64,000 nt of DNA. Source: Synechococcus sp. BIOS-E4-1 (GTDB lineage Bacteria; Cyanobacteriota; Cyanobacteriia; PCC-6307; Cyanobiaceae). Positions within the stretch are counted from its first letter, which is position 1, and every line of letters starts with the position of its first letter. Below are positions 33,254 to 42,228 of the stretch, piece after piece. The position numbers and the translations under genes are program-made. The stretch is from positions 1,447,494 through 1,511,493 of the forward strand of contig NZ_CP047935.1 of assembly GCF_014279995.1 (NCBI RefSeq), read 5' to 3'. The notes beneath the pieces are model-generated. The model was not told the DNA's origin, did not search any database, and saw only the letters and a program-made list of their open reading frames with translations.

Positions 33254-35409
33254 CTTCCGTTGAGCCCACCTCGTCCCGCCGCGCGGATGATGTCAGCCCA
33301 GAGCGATGCCGCAAGGGCGCTGGAGCTGCTGGAGGGGCTGTTGTCGTCATTGCCGAGCCAGATTCCCAGCACCCAACGGCGCGAGGGTTCATAGCCCACG
33401 AACAGCAGATCCCGGCCTTCATTCGTTGTTCCGGTCTTGCCCCCTTCCTGTCCTCCTAGCGATGCGGCGGTGCCGGTGCCGTTGCGCACAACCGCGCGCA
33501 GCAAAGACTGCATCTGCGCTGCACTGTCGCCTCGGACAGCCTGGCGTCCAGGATTCAGACCCCGCTGATCGTCGCCGGCGAGGCTGCCGCAGCCTCGCAG
33601 CTTGTCATTGCGACAGGTTTCCGCATCAAGCAGCCGACGAATCGTATTGGGGGGCTTCCATTCGCCCTTGTTGAGAATGGCCGCATAGGCTCCGGTCAGT
33701 TCGATCAGTCGCACTTCGCTCTGGCCCAGTGCAAGACCTGGCACCGGATCAAGCGGTGTGGTGATGCCAAGGGCCCTGGCCTGGCGAACAACCTGTTCAA
33801 GCCCAACCCGCTGAGCTAGGCGCAGAGTCGCCGTGTTACTGCTCGAAGCGAAGGCTCTGGTGAGGCTGAGGCGACCTCTGCAGCTGCTTTCAAACCGCTG
33901 GCCTCTCCAGTTCAGAGAACTGCAGTCGATGGTTTCGTTGGGTTTGATTCCCCGTTCCAGGGCGGCCAGATACGTCATCAGTTTGAACGTGCTCCCTGGC
34001 TGTCTCAGGGCCATGGATGCGCGGTTGAACTGACTGAACCGGTAGTCGCGTCCGCCGGCGATCGCCAGGACCCCTCCTGTGCTGCTGTCGATCACCACGG
34101 CGGCCCCCTCACTCACGCCGAGTCCGCCGGCATTGCCGATCAAATTGCGCAGTTGTCTCTCCACCACGGCCTGCAGCACGGGGTCAAGGTGGGTTTCGAT
34201 CAGAAAATTCCCTTCCGCGGCCACCTCCGGGCCCACCATTGCTGTTAAATCCCTGCGCACCTGATCGGTGTAGAAGGGTGCTGAGCGTGTCAGCGCAGTC
34301 CTGCTGCAGGCCGTGGTTGCCAGTTGGATGGGTTGACGTCTCGCCAGACGAGCAGCATCGAGTGATAAGCGACCGGAATCGGCCATCTTGTTGATCACGC
34401 GGTTGCGGGCTTCTAGGGCCCGCTGAGGATGACGGCAGGGGTCGTGGCCATTGGGTGATGGCAACAGTCCAACCAGCAGAGCGGCCTGTTCAATGCTCAG
34501 ATCAGCTGCTGATTGATCAAAGAAGGTCTGTGCGGTGTCTTCAAATCCCCATCCCACCCCGAGGTACACCCTGTTGAGATAACTCAGCAGCAGCTCCCGT
34601 TTGCTGAAACGGCTTTCCAGCTGCAGCGCCACAAGCAGCTCACGCCATTTGCGGCCCAGGGTGTCACCTTCACCGACCATTTCCGGGTAGAGGCTTCGAG
34701 CCAGTTGCTGGGTGATGCTGCTGCCACCTTCGAGAACCTTTCCCCCGGTCAGGTTGACGGCGAAAGCACGCAAGCTGCCGACCGGGTCAACCCCTGGATG
34801 CCACCAGAAGCGGTTGTCCTCGCTGCTGAGCAAGGCATCGATCAACAGCGGAGAAAATTCGCCAAGGCTGTTCAGTTCGCGGTGGCGATTGGAATCCACC
34901 GATTTGAGCGGTTTGTTGTTGCCGTCGTAGATGGCGAGCGGTCCGCGAATGCTGGCCAGTCGTCCACTCACCGGCACGTTGAGCGAGGCATGGCCCAACA
35001 ACAGTCCTGCTCCGCCGAGACAGCACAGGATTCCGATCCCCAGAGACCGCTTGATCCGCTGATGCCGTCGTTGACCAGGTCTCTCAAAGTCAATCCTGGG
35101 GCTATCGGCTTCATCAGTCGGGGCAAAACTGATGCGATCGCCGTCCTGGAGCTCCAGCTGTTGCACACGTCGGCCCTTCCACCAGAGTCCGTTGGTTGAG
35201 CCTTGATCCTTGAGAATCCAGTGCTGGCCTTGCTTTTGTAGAAGTGCATGCAGGCGGCTGACAGCCGCATGGTCAATGCAGATCTCCATGTCTGGATCAC
35301 GTCCAATCCGATATCCCTCGCCATGCAGTTGCAGCGTGCGCTCAGCCCGACCCTGCTGATGAACCGTCAGCAGGGCCAATTTCCTTGGCTCAGCCGTCGC
35401 TCTGCTCAT
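33250..35409 (-). CDS. Bifunctional class A penicillin-binding protein with FHA domain
   Basis: 719 residues from ATG 35409. An N-terminal FHA domain (GYRIGRDPDMEICIDHAAVSRLHALL ... DQGSTNGLWWKGRRV) is followed by a membrane helix. The GT51 glycosyltransferase then has EDNRFWWHPGVD, GGSSITQQLARSLYP and KWRELLVALQLESRFSKRELLLSYLNRVYLG. The transpeptidase has SxxK in RQPGSTFKLMTYL, SxN in SSNTATLRLA and KTG in GGKTGTTNEGRD. It polymerises and cross-links peptidoglycan. The FHA domain binds phosphothreonine, so Ser/Thr kinase control is likely. The gene overlaps lspA by 20 nt. Confidence 0.93.
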   Translation of the reverse strand: MSRATAEPRKLALLTVHQQGRAERTLQLHGEGYRIGRDPDMEICIDHAAVSRLHALLQKQGQHWILKDQGSTNGLWWKGRRVQQLELQDGDRISFAPTDEADSPRIDFERPGQRRHQRIKRSLGIGILCCLGGAGLLLGHASLNVPVSGRLASIRGPLAIYDGNNKPLKSVDSNRHRELNSLGEFSPLLIDALLSSEDNRFWWHPGVDPVGSLRAFAVNLTGGKVLEGGSSITQQLARSLYPEMVGEGDTLGRKWRELLVALQLESRFSKRELLLSYLNRVYLGVGWGFEDTAQTFFDQSAADLSIEQAALLVGLLPSPNGHDPCRHPQRALEARNRVINKMADSGRLSLDAARLARRQPIQLATTACSRTALTRSAPFYTDQVRRDLTAMVGPEVAAEGNFLIETHLDPVLQAVVERQLRNLIGNAGGLGVSEGAAVVIDSSTGGVLAIAGGRDYRFSQFNRASMALRQPGSTFKLMTYLAALERGIKPNETIDCSSLNWRGQRFESSCRGRLSLTRAFASSSNTATLRLAQRVGLEQVVRQARALGITTPLDPVPGLALGQSEVRLIELTGAYAAILNKGEWKPPNTIRRLLDAETCRNDKLRGCGSLAGDDQRGLNPGRQAVRGDSAAQMQSLLRAVVRNGTGTAASLGGQEGGKTGTTNEGRDLLFVGYEPSRRWVLGIWLGNDDNSPSSSSSALAASLWADIIRAAGRGGLNGR

Positions 35410-35896
35410 TTCTGTTGTTGAAGGCGTCGATGGCGAAGCAGAGCACTGCCAGGTTGATGGCGACATCAGCCCAGTTGAAGATTGGAAACTGGATTGGCAC
35501 GAGTTCGAGGAAATCGGTCACATGACCGAGCCGCCAGCGGTCGATGCCATTGCCGATGGTTCCTCCCAGAAGAAAGCCGAGGGCCAGTCCCATCCAGAGA
35601 CCTCTCCGCATCTCTCGCCAGATCCAGATGCTGACGCCGATGGCAACCGCCAGGCTGAGAATCCCCAGCACCAGGGAGGAATCTCTGAACAGACTGAATG
35701 CAGCCCCAGTGTTGCGCACAAGATTCAGTTGCAGCAATCCAGGAATGAAGGGCATCGTCTCTCCAGGAAGGAGGATGCCTCTGGCCCAATGCTTGCTGAG
35801 CTGATCCAGCACCACCATCACCACGCTGAGTGCGACGACGCTGCCGCGTCGCATGCTTCGGGCTGGACGGCTGTTCATGGCACGGTTCCGACTCAT
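35390..35896 (-). CDS. lspA: Lipoprotein signal peptidase (signal peptidase II)
   Basis: 168 residues from ATG 35896, which overlaps the bioY stop as ATGA (35893-35896). It has four membrane segments with the family motifs DQLSKHW, LVRNTGAAFSLF, GGTIGNGIDRWRLGHVTDFL and FPIFNWADVAINLAVL. The catalytic Asp pair lies in GNGIDR and NWADV. It cleaves the signal peptide of diacylglyceryl-modified prolipoproteins. A shorter start at 35878 is possible. Confidence 0.95.
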   Translation of the reverse strand: MSRNRAMNSRPARSMRRGSVVALSVVMVVLDQLSKHWARGILLPGETMPFIPGLLQLNLVRNTGAAFSLFRDSSLVLGILSLAVAIGVSIWIWREMRRGLWMGLALGFLLGGTIGNGIDRWRLGHVTDFLELVPIQFPIFNWADVAINLAVLCFAIDAFNNRNEQSDG

Positions 35897-36471
35897 TCCA
35901 TCCAGAGCACGCGACGGCTCACGCGAGCGATCAGTCCAGCAGCGCAACACAGGGCCAGCTGTGCAGCCAGGGGACCGAGGCTGTAGCTGAAGACAAGGTC
36001 GATCAGGGGTTCATTCCAGCGATTCAGCGCTGCCCCAAGAGCAAGATTGAGCAGACCACAAACCTGGATGGTCAGCAGGCCTGCCATGGCTGCGAGGGTG
36101 AGTCTGGCGATGTCATTCATGCCGTTCTGCTGGGCCAGCCGTCCGGTCAACCAGGCGGCGGGGACGAACCCCGCCAGGTAACCGAATCCAGGATTCAGCA
36201 CATAGGCGAAACCGCCACCTCCGTGGAACACAGGCAAGTCAACCAATCCGATCGTCAGATAAGCCACTGAAGCGATGACTCCCGCTCTTGGGCCCGCGAC
36301 AAGGGCGCAGACGAGCAGTGCCGGTACCTGCCAGGTGCTGGGCAGACCAAGCACGGCGGGAGGCAATTCGGGCAGAGGCAGCAGCAGAGCAGTCGGAATC
36401 AGGCTTCCGACGAGGATCAGAAGCAATCCGGCAAGAGCGCCGCTCCAGGTGGACAGTGCCCGCACGGGCAA
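35893..36471 (-). CDS. bioY: Biotin transporter substrate-binding protein BioY
   Basis: 192 residues with six hydrophobic segments. The conserved BioY blocks are VPALLVCALVAGPRAGVIASVAYLTIGLVDLPVF and GGGFAYVLNPGFGYLAGFVPAAWLTG. BioY is the S component of an ECF transporter or can act alone in biotin uptake. No ECF ATPase is nearby. It is first in an operon with lspA and the FHA-PBP. Confidence 0.92.
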   Translation of the reverse strand: MPVRALSTWSGALAGLLLILVGSLIPTALLLPLPELPPAVLGLPSTWQVPALLVCALVAGPRAGVIASVAYLTIGLVDLPVFHGGGGFAYVLNPGFGYLAGFVPAAWLTGRLAQQNGMNDIARLTLAAMAGLLTIQVCGLLNLALGAALNRWNEPLIDLVFSYSLGPLAAQLALCCAAGLIARVSRRVLWME

Positions 36472-36521
36472 TCGTCAGCTCGCACCATCCTGCTGTAAGA
36501 GAGAGGCATTGCCCAGCAGAG

Positions 36522-36821
36522 ATGTCCGTTTCAATCGGTGACCAGGTGCGACTGGTGCGCCCCCAGACCTTCCTCAAGACAGCTGATCCGATGCCGATGC
36601 TCAGGCCTCCCGATCTTGTGGCCCACGACGAGATCGGCAGGGTCATGGCACTACTACCTGCGGAAACGGCGTCAGTGCGCTTCGCCAGAGGAACTTTTCT
36701 GCTGTCGATCGAGCAACTCACGCTCGTGAACGAAGACCTGAACAATGCTTCGGATCAGGACGCTGCATCGGACTCAGATGCTTCATCTGAAACCCGGGGT
36801 TCTGCAGATCCAGGCAACTGA
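36522..36821 (+). CDS. Small SH3-like protein, NDH-1 assembly-type annotation
   Basis: 99 residues from ATG 36522 (SVSIGDQVRLVRPQTFLKTADPMPMLRPPDLV). The core looks like a small beta barrel with two turns (IGRVMALLPAETASVRFARGTFLLSIEQL). The tail is acidic, serine- and aspartate-rich. Marine picocyanobacteria carry a similar protein annotated as an NAD(P)H dehydrogenase assembly family protein. I recall this and cannot verify it. It is convergent with the M16 gene, with no gap. Confidence 0.6.
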   Translation: MSVSIGDQVRLVRPQTFLKTADPMPMLRPPDLVAHDEIGRVMALLPAETASVRFARGTFLLSIEQLTLVNEDLNNASDQDAASDSDASSETRGSADPGN

Positions 36822-38102
36822 TCAAGGCTTGGCGCCCGCAGCAAAATCGCTCAGGCTCCACTGCTTCTCCAGTGATGCAAGCGTTCCCTCGGGACCGCAC
36901 AAGCTGAGCTGAGGACTCTGCAGATGGCGGCGTGCCGCCTCACGCAGATCAGTGCCTCGCAGTTGTTCCAGTTGGTTCAGGCAGCTCTGGTCATGGTCAT
37001 CAGGGAGATGCAGGCCACGCAGTTGCGCCCGCCGCTCGGCCCTCTGGCCTGTGGTCTGGGAGCCGTGAGCCAGTTGCCCCCTGAACTTGGCCTTGGCCAG
37101 ATTGAGATCGAGCTCGGAAATGGTGAGCTCCATCAGCTCGGACCAGCTGCTGATCAGGAGTTCGAGTGACAGTTTTGCCCTGTCGACTCCGGTTGAGGCG
37201 TGCATCACGAAGGGTGCCGCGCCAGCGCGCGCCGGGTGATGGACACCCACGTCGTAGGCGACGCCATGTTCCTCTCGAAGCCTGCGGAACAACAGGCTGG
37301 ACATGCCTGATCCCAGGTGAGCCTGCAGCAGCCTCAGAGCCAGGTCGTCCGAGTGACCGTGGGGCAGAGCGGCCTGACCCAGCATCAGCACCACCTGTTC
37401 GGTGGCAAGGGCTTGGAGGCCTAATGACGACCTCTTGCCAGGATCCAATTCAGATGATTCTTGGATCGTGGCTCCGGGCTCTTGGCAGCTGAACCGGGTT
37501 TTGGTTGTGCCGAGCCACTCCTCCAGTCGCTCCTTGGCTCCCTCAGGAATGGTTCCGGACAGCGCCAGCACCGAACCCCGGCTCTCGAGATCTGCAGCAA
37601 GACAACTCAGCTCTGCTTTTTGAAGCTGTTCCAGATCGACACCGATCCCAAGGGGATCGTGTCCGTAGGGCCCCCTGCCATAGGCCAGCTGTCTCCAGCC
37701 ATCAAAGGCGCGATGGAACGGATCCTCTTTCTGTCTCTGCAGGGCCTGCAAGCTCAGGTCTTTTTCCAATTCGATCTGTGCTTCGTCCAGGTGCGGCTGG
37801 CGCAGCATCCAGCCAAGAGCAGGCAACAGACGATCGGCATCAATGTCACGGCACTTGAGACTGATCAGAATCCCGTCCTCGTGGGTGTCACAACGAAGAC
37901 CAGCGCCGCAGCCTTCAATCAGATCCGCAAGCTGCAGATGATCGACAGGGCCGCATCCACGGCTGAGTACCGAACCCAGTAGCTGATGCCCCCCCCTCTG
38001 CCCCCGAGGATCAGCACTGCTTCCCCGCCGGATCCAGAGTTTGGCGGAGAGCACCCCGGTCGTGGTTACAGGATCAAGAACAAGATCACAGCAGGAGCTC
38101 AA
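36822..38102 (-). CDS. M16 family peptidase homolog, inactive subunit
   Basis: 426 residues with the two-lobed M16 fold. The zinc motif HxxEH is missing: the equivalent region reads GGHQLLGSVLSRG. The C-terminal lobe has the R/Y substrate-binding region (FRGQLAHGSQTTGQRAERRAQL). Inactive M16 partners support an active subunit, as in mitochondrial processing peptidase. The active paralog lies directly upstream and its stop overlaps this start (ATGA), so a heterodimer is expected. Confidence 0.88.
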   Translation of the reverse strand: MSSCCDLVLDPVTTTGVLSAKLWIRRGSSADPRGQRGGHQLLGSVLSRGCGPVDHLQLADLIEGCGAGLRCDTHEDGILISLKCRDIDADRLLPALGWMLRQPHLDEAQIELEKDLSLQALQRQKEDPFHRAFDGWRQLAYGRGPYGHDPLGIGVDLEQLQKAELSCLAADLESRGSVLALSGTIPEGAKERLEEWLGTTKTRFSCQEPGATIQESSELDPGKRSSLGLQALATEQVVLMLGQAALPHGHSDDLALRLLQAHLGSGMSSLLFRRLREEHGVAYDVGVHHPARAGAAPFVMHASTGVDRAKLSLELLISSWSELMELTISELDLNLAKAKFRGQLAHGSQTTGQRAERRAQLRGLHLPDDHDQSCLNQLEQLRGTDLREAARRHLQSPQLSLCGPEGTLASLEKQWSLSDFAAGAKP

Positions 38103-39388
38103 GCGTTGTCCTCCGATCGGGCAATCAGGGTGAAGCTGTGCTGGGGTTGCAGCAGGGGCATGACCCTTTCCCGCAAAGCTGATGCATTCCAGTGCAACAG
38201 ATCCTGAAGCGGAGCCAGAAGGTCTCGGTGCCGTCCCCAGAGTGTTTGTGAACCGGCACTGGCGGCCACAGCTCCAGGGGCTTCAAGGCTGAAGCGATGA
38301 CCGTTTCCAACCAGTTGCATGGCGCGATGCAATTCCTCATCGGTGATTGCAGTGGTCAAGCTGCTGTCCAGCTCTCGGTGGATCTCGGTCTCGACGCGCT
38401 CGATCTGATCTTCGGGGCAACAGGCCTCAAGCATCACCAGGCTGCCCTGTTCCAGCGTGGTGACATCCATGTCGATGGATTCAACGATCTGAAGCTCTTC
38501 CCGCAGCTTCTGCACCAGTCGGCTGCGACGACCCTCGGCGAGGATTGTGGTGGCCAGATCAGCTCCGGCGATCGCCAGCTGATCGTCTGCAGAGGCAACC
38601 GGCCAGATCATCATCAGCCGCGCAGCTTCCAGTCGAGGAAAGCTTCGGCATTCCCGTCCGCTGCGAAAACTCAGCGATGGTCGTGTTGTCGTGTTCAGAT
38701 CTGAGTCTCTGACCTTGTCAAGCGCTGCAAGGGGGCTATCGAGCACGTGGCTGACCAGATCATTCTGAATGGTTCCGGCCACTGACAGGCAGCAGTTGGC
38801 TCCCTGGTAGCGGCGTTGGTGGTAGCAGCGCATTCCCCCCGGGTTCATCTCCCGCAGGCTGTTTTCCCAGCCGAGGATGGGTCTGCCGTAGCAGTGGGGA
38901 GCACAGCAGAGTTCCAGCAAGGTCTGCAGCACCTGATCATCGGGCTGATCCCGATACTGGGCGATCTCCTCGAGCACCACGTCGCGCTCCATCGAGAAAC
39001 AGTCCTGCTCCAGAGCCGGATCCAGAACGAGATCCAGCAGTAGATCTAGTGCTTTGTTCGATTCCGCGCTGGGCACAAGCACGTGGTAGTGCACATCATC
39101 GAAGCCGGTGGCGGCATTACTACTGCCTCCCAGTGCCTCAATTCTTCGATCGAATTCCCCTGGCCCCATGCGTCGACTCCCCTTGAACACCATGTGCTCA
39201 AGGAAATGAGCGATGCCCTCCTCGCCACTTCTCTCCCAGGCGCTTCCCCCCTGGCACCAGAAATCCAGACAGGTGAGGGCCGCGTCGGGGATGGCGGCTG
39301 TCACAAGGTTGCTGCCGTTGGCAAGTGTGCGGTGTTCGAGCACCGGACCGGATGGGATCGCAGTCAGGGTCCCGTGGCAAAGTCCCAT
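38099..39388 (-). CDS. M16 family zinc peptidase, active subunit
   Basis: About 429 residues from ATG 39388. The inverted zinc motif HFLEH is in GIAHFLEHMVFKGSRR, and the distal Glu is in the helix DCFSMERDVVLEEIAQYRDQ. ALGGSSNAATGFDDVHYHVLVP is the usual strand following the zinc site. The M16 family degrades or processes peptides. The specific substrate is unknown. It is coupled to the inactive homolog downstream. An in-frame TTG at 39397 is less likely. Confidence 0.9.
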   Translation of the reverse strand: MGLCHGTLTAIPSGPVLEHRTLANGSNLVTAAIPDAALTCLDFWCQGGSAWERSGEEGIAHFLEHMVFKGSRRMGPGEFDRRIEALGGSSNAATGFDDVHYHVLVPSAESNKALDLLLDLVLDPALEQDCFSMERDVVLEEIAQYRDQPDDQVLQTLLELCCAPHCYGRPILGWENSLREMNPGGMRCYHQRRYQGANCCLSVAGTIQNDLVSHVLDSPLAALDKVRDSDLNTTTRPSLSFRSGRECRSFPRLEAARLMMIWPVASADDQLAIAGADLATTILAEGRRSRLVQKLREELQIVESIDMDVTTLEQGSLVMLEACCPEDQIERVETEIHRELDSSLTTAITDEELHRAMQLVGNGHRFSLEAPGAVAASAGSQTLWGRHRDLLAPLQDLLHWNASALRERVMPLLQPQHSFTLIARSEDNA

Positions 39389-39412
39389 TCTGTGCAATTA
39401 CGGATCGGATTG

Positions 39413-40147
39413 ATGCCTGCGTCCCCGAGCGGTCAGGAGTTGCATCCGCTGGTGATGGCTATGGCTGCTCGTATCCGTCAGTGCAGGAAAGGCTTCCCGG
39501 AGCTCAGTCCACTCGGTTTGTCGGGTGACCTCGAGGAGATCATCGGCACCCTCGACGGTGAGGATCTGTTTATCCGTAACGAGGTGCATTCCTGCCGAGG
39601 ACTTCGCAAACTGCACCTGGAGATCGCACGACTTGGACTCGGGCTCCAGATTCTTCATTGTGTCTTCTTCCCCGATCCTCGCTTTGATCTGCCGGTGTTC
39701 GGTGCCGATATCGTCGCCAGCCCCGCAGGGATCTCCGCCGCCATCATCGATCTTTCCCCAGTCGGGGATCAGCTGCCAGAACGCATTCAATGCGGGCTTG
39801 AAGCCGCTGTGATTCCTGCCTTCCAACAGGTGCGAGAACTCCCCACCTGGGCGACGATTTTCTCGCCGTTCGTGCGATTCATCCGCCCTGTCAACCAACA
39901 GGAAGAGGATTGGTTTGTGGAACTGGTCGACGATTACCTCCAGGTTCTGGGTGATGCCGTGCAGGCTGCGGAGCCCGATGACCCCAGCGCTCCTTCTACT
40001 CTGGCCCGATATCACGGACAGGTGTCCTATTGCCGGCAACAGAAACGCAACGACAAAACGCGGCGGGTTCTGGAGAAAGCCTTCGGGACGGTATGGGCGG
40101 ATCGGTACATCGAGGAGCTGCTTTTCGACGAGCCTCTGCGCCCCTGA
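39413..40147 (+). CDS. pcyA: Phycocyanobilin:ferredoxin oxidoreductase
   Basis: 244 residues of the ferredoxin-dependent bilin reductase family. It reduces biliverdin IX alpha to phycocyanobilin for phycobilisomes. Conserved segments are GEDLFIRNEVHSCRGLRKLHLEIARLG, ILHCVFFPDPRFDLPVFGADIVA (with the catalytic Asp), and the C-terminal YCRQQKRNDKTRRVLEKAFG. The ATG at 39413 gives normal length and leaves 24 nt to the divergent M16 gene. The 3-prime end overlaps the next gene. Confidence 0.95.
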   Translation: MPASPSGQELHPLVMAMAARIRQCRKGFPELSPLGLSGDLEEIIGTLDGEDLFIRNEVHSCRGLRKLHLEIARLGLGLQILHCVFFPDPRFDLPVFGADIVASPAGISAAIIDLSPVGDQLPERIQCGLEAAVIPAFQQVRELPTWATIFSPFVRFIRPVNQQEEDWFVELVDDYLQVLGDAVQAAEPDDPSAPSTLARYHGQVSYCRQQKRNDKTRRVLEKAFGTVWADRYIEELLFDEPLRP

Positions 40148-41055
40148 GCGGATTGGGTCGGATCTGGGTCGGCGTTGGTGCTCTGGCGGTCCTTGCTGTT
40201 GCTGGTGGAGTTCTGATGCTGCGCCGTCCGCAACCCCCCACCCCTGTCGCAGACGCGGAGCAGCTGGCGACCCGACAGCCAGAGTCTGTTGCAGCCCTTG
40301 GAAGTCTCAGGCCCGCAGGTGAGGTGCGTCGTCTGGCTGCGCCGGTGAGCGGTTTTGGTGGCTCACCGAGGGTGTCGTCGCTGCTGGTCAAGGAAGGCGA
40401 TCCGGTGAGCAAAGGACAGGTACTCGCTGTATTCGACAACAGGCCGAAGATCGAAGCGGATCTTGCCTCATTCAACGAGAAGATTCGCAGTACCGAGATA
40501 GAGATTCCTCTGAAGAAAAAGGAGGTGGCCCGTATTGCCCAGGCTGCTCGGCAGGGTGCGGCGAAAGTTGTTTTGCTCGAGGAAAAACAGAATGAACTCA
40601 CCATGCTTGAGCGCAAAAAGGTGGAGTTGATCGCCGAGCGCAGAAAGCTTGAAGCTGATCTGAACGACAGCGAACTTCGTTCTCCAATCGATGGCACTGT
40701 TCTCAAGCTTCGTGCCCGGGTGGGTGAGCGTCCTGGTGCTGAAGGTGTCATGGAAGTTGGAGCCAGTCAGTCGATGGAGGCTCTGATCGAGGTCTATGAG
40801 TCGGACATCAATCGCATCAAGGCTGGAGAGCCCGTCACTTTGATCAGTGAGAACGGCGGTTTCGAGGGAGAGCTTCGGGGAACGGTTGAGCGCATCAGTC
40901 CTCAGGTGCGTCAGCGACAGGTGTTGTCCACGGATCCCACCGGCGATGCCGACGCCAGGATCGTTGAGGTTCTGGTCAGGTTGGATCCAGGATCCACTCA
41001 GCGCGTATCAAGGCTGTCGGGCCTGAAGGTGATCGCCCGATTCGGGTCCTCATGA
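40093..41055 (+). CDS. devB: DevB-type periplasmic adaptor (HlyD family)
   Basis: 320 residues: a cytoplasmic N-terminus, one membrane helix (IWVGVGALAVLAVAGGVLML), a lipoyl/barrel-sandwich region (VSSLLVKEGDPVSKGQVLAVFDN), a coiled coil (about 120-190) and the second half lipoyl (DSELRSPIDGTVLKLRARVGERPG). It is the membrane-fusion subunit of a DevBCA-type ABC exporter. In Anabaena this transports heterocyst glycolipids. In unicellular Synechococcus the substrate is unknown. The ATG overlaps pcyA by 55 nt. A later start is possible. Confidence 0.85.
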   Translation: MGGSVHRGAAFRRASAPLSGLGRIWVGVGALAVLAVAGGVLMLRRPQPPTPVADAEQLATRQPESVAALGSLRPAGEVRRLAAPVSGFGGSPRVSSLLVKEGDPVSKGQVLAVFDNRPKIEADLASFNEKIRSTEIEIPLKKKEVARIAQAARQGAAKVVLLEEKQNELTMLERKKVELIAERRKLEADLNDSELRSPIDGTVLKLRARVGERPGAEGVMEVGASQSMEALIEVYESDINRIKAGEPVTLISENGGFEGELRGTVERISPQVRQRQVLSTDPTGDADARIVEVLVRLDPGSTQRVSRLSGLKVIARFGSS

Positions 41056-42224
41056 TCGGCCGCTTCCTGAGCGGCCGACGAATTCCACTGGCTTCACTGA
41101 TGCTGGTGCGTCAGCCGGTTCGTCTGGCTGTTGCGCTGGCCGGAATCAGTTTCGCGGGAATTCTGATGTTCATGCAGCTGGGATTCCGCGACGGACTGTT
41201 CGATGCCAGCGTCACCGTTCATCGACTGTTCGATGCCGACATTGTTTTGATCAGTCCACGCTCGACCAGTTCAGTGAGCATGGCTGGTTTTCCTCGACGT
41301 CGTCTGGTGCAGGCCATGGCATTGCCTGAGGTCGAGGGCATCACGCCGGTGCACTGGAACCTGTTGCTCTGGCGCAATCCCAAGACACGCGGCACCCGTT
41401 CAATCCTTGCTCTCGGCTTCGAACCGGGGGATCCTTTGTTTGTCGATCCGACCCTGGCTCCCAAGGCCCAGGTATTAACCCAGAAAGGTCGGGTTCTGTT
41501 CGACGAAAAGTCGAGGCCTGAGTTTGGTCCCGTCGCCGAATGGTTCCGCTCAGGACGAACAGTTGAGAGTGAGATTTCAGGGAAAAGGGTGCGTGTGGCC
41601 GGTCTGATCAAGCTCGGCAGCTCCTTCGGTGCCGATGGCAATCTGCTCACAAGCAGCGAAACATTCCTCGATCTTCTTCCCAACACTCCACCAGGAAGCA
41701 TCGAGGTTGGACTGGTTCGTTTGCAGCCTGGCTCGGACCCCGAGGCAGTGGTGGAGAAACTCAACGCCCTGCTACCCGAAGACGTCACTGTCTTCACCAA
41801 GCAGGGTTTTATTGATTTCGAGCAGAACTACTGGCGCACCAGCACTTCCATTGGTTTCATCTTCACGCTTGGTGCTGCCATGGGCTTTGTTGTCGGCTGC
41901 GTGATCGTTTATCAAGTGCTGTACTCCGATGTCAGTGACCATCTTCCGGAGTACGCCACTCTCATGGCGATGGGCTACAAGCTCAGAACCCTTCTGGGTG
42001 TGGTTGTACGGGAGGGACTGTTGCTCGCTCTCTTCGGATATTTGCCCGCTTATGCCGCTGGGCAGGGGCTTTATCTGTTGGTCAGAAGTGCCACGGCGCT
42101 CCCCGTGGCCATGGATTTCAGCCGTGCAATGACGGTGTTCAGCATGATTCTGGTCATGTGCATGGCATCGGCAGGTCTGGCGATGCGCCGTCTGGTGGAT
42201 GCCGATCCGGCGGAGATTTTCTGA
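41052..42224 (+). CDS. devC: DevC-type ABC exporter permease
   Basis: 390 residues of the FtsX/MacB-like permease type: one N-terminal helix (AVALAGISFAGILMFMQLGFRDGLFD), a large periplasmic domain, then three C-terminal helices (IGFIFTLGAAMGFVVGCVIVYQVLYSDVSDHLPEYATLMAMGYK and following). The segment LPEYATLMAMGYKLRTL is characteristic of DevC. The start overlaps devB by ATGA (41052-41055). Confidence 0.9.
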   Translation: MIGRFLSGRRIPLASLMLVRQPVRLAVALAGISFAGILMFMQLGFRDGLFDASVTVHRLFDADIVLISPRSTSSVSMAGFPRRRLVQAMALPEVEGITPVHWNLLLWRNPKTRGTRSILALGFEPGDPLFVDPTLAPKAQVLTQKGRVLFDEKSRPEFGPVAEWFRSGRTVESEISGKRVRVAGLIKLGSSFGADGNLLTSSETFLDLLPNTPPGSIEVGLVRLQPGSDPEAVVEKLNALLPEDVTVFTKQGFIDFEQNYWRTSTSIGFIFTLGAAMGFVVGCVIVYQVLYSDVSDHLPEYATLMAMGYKLRTLLGVVVREGLLLALFGYLPAYAAGQGLYLLVRSATALPVAMDFSRAMTVFSMILVMCMASAGLAMRRLVDADPAEIF

Positions 42225-42228
42225 GGCC

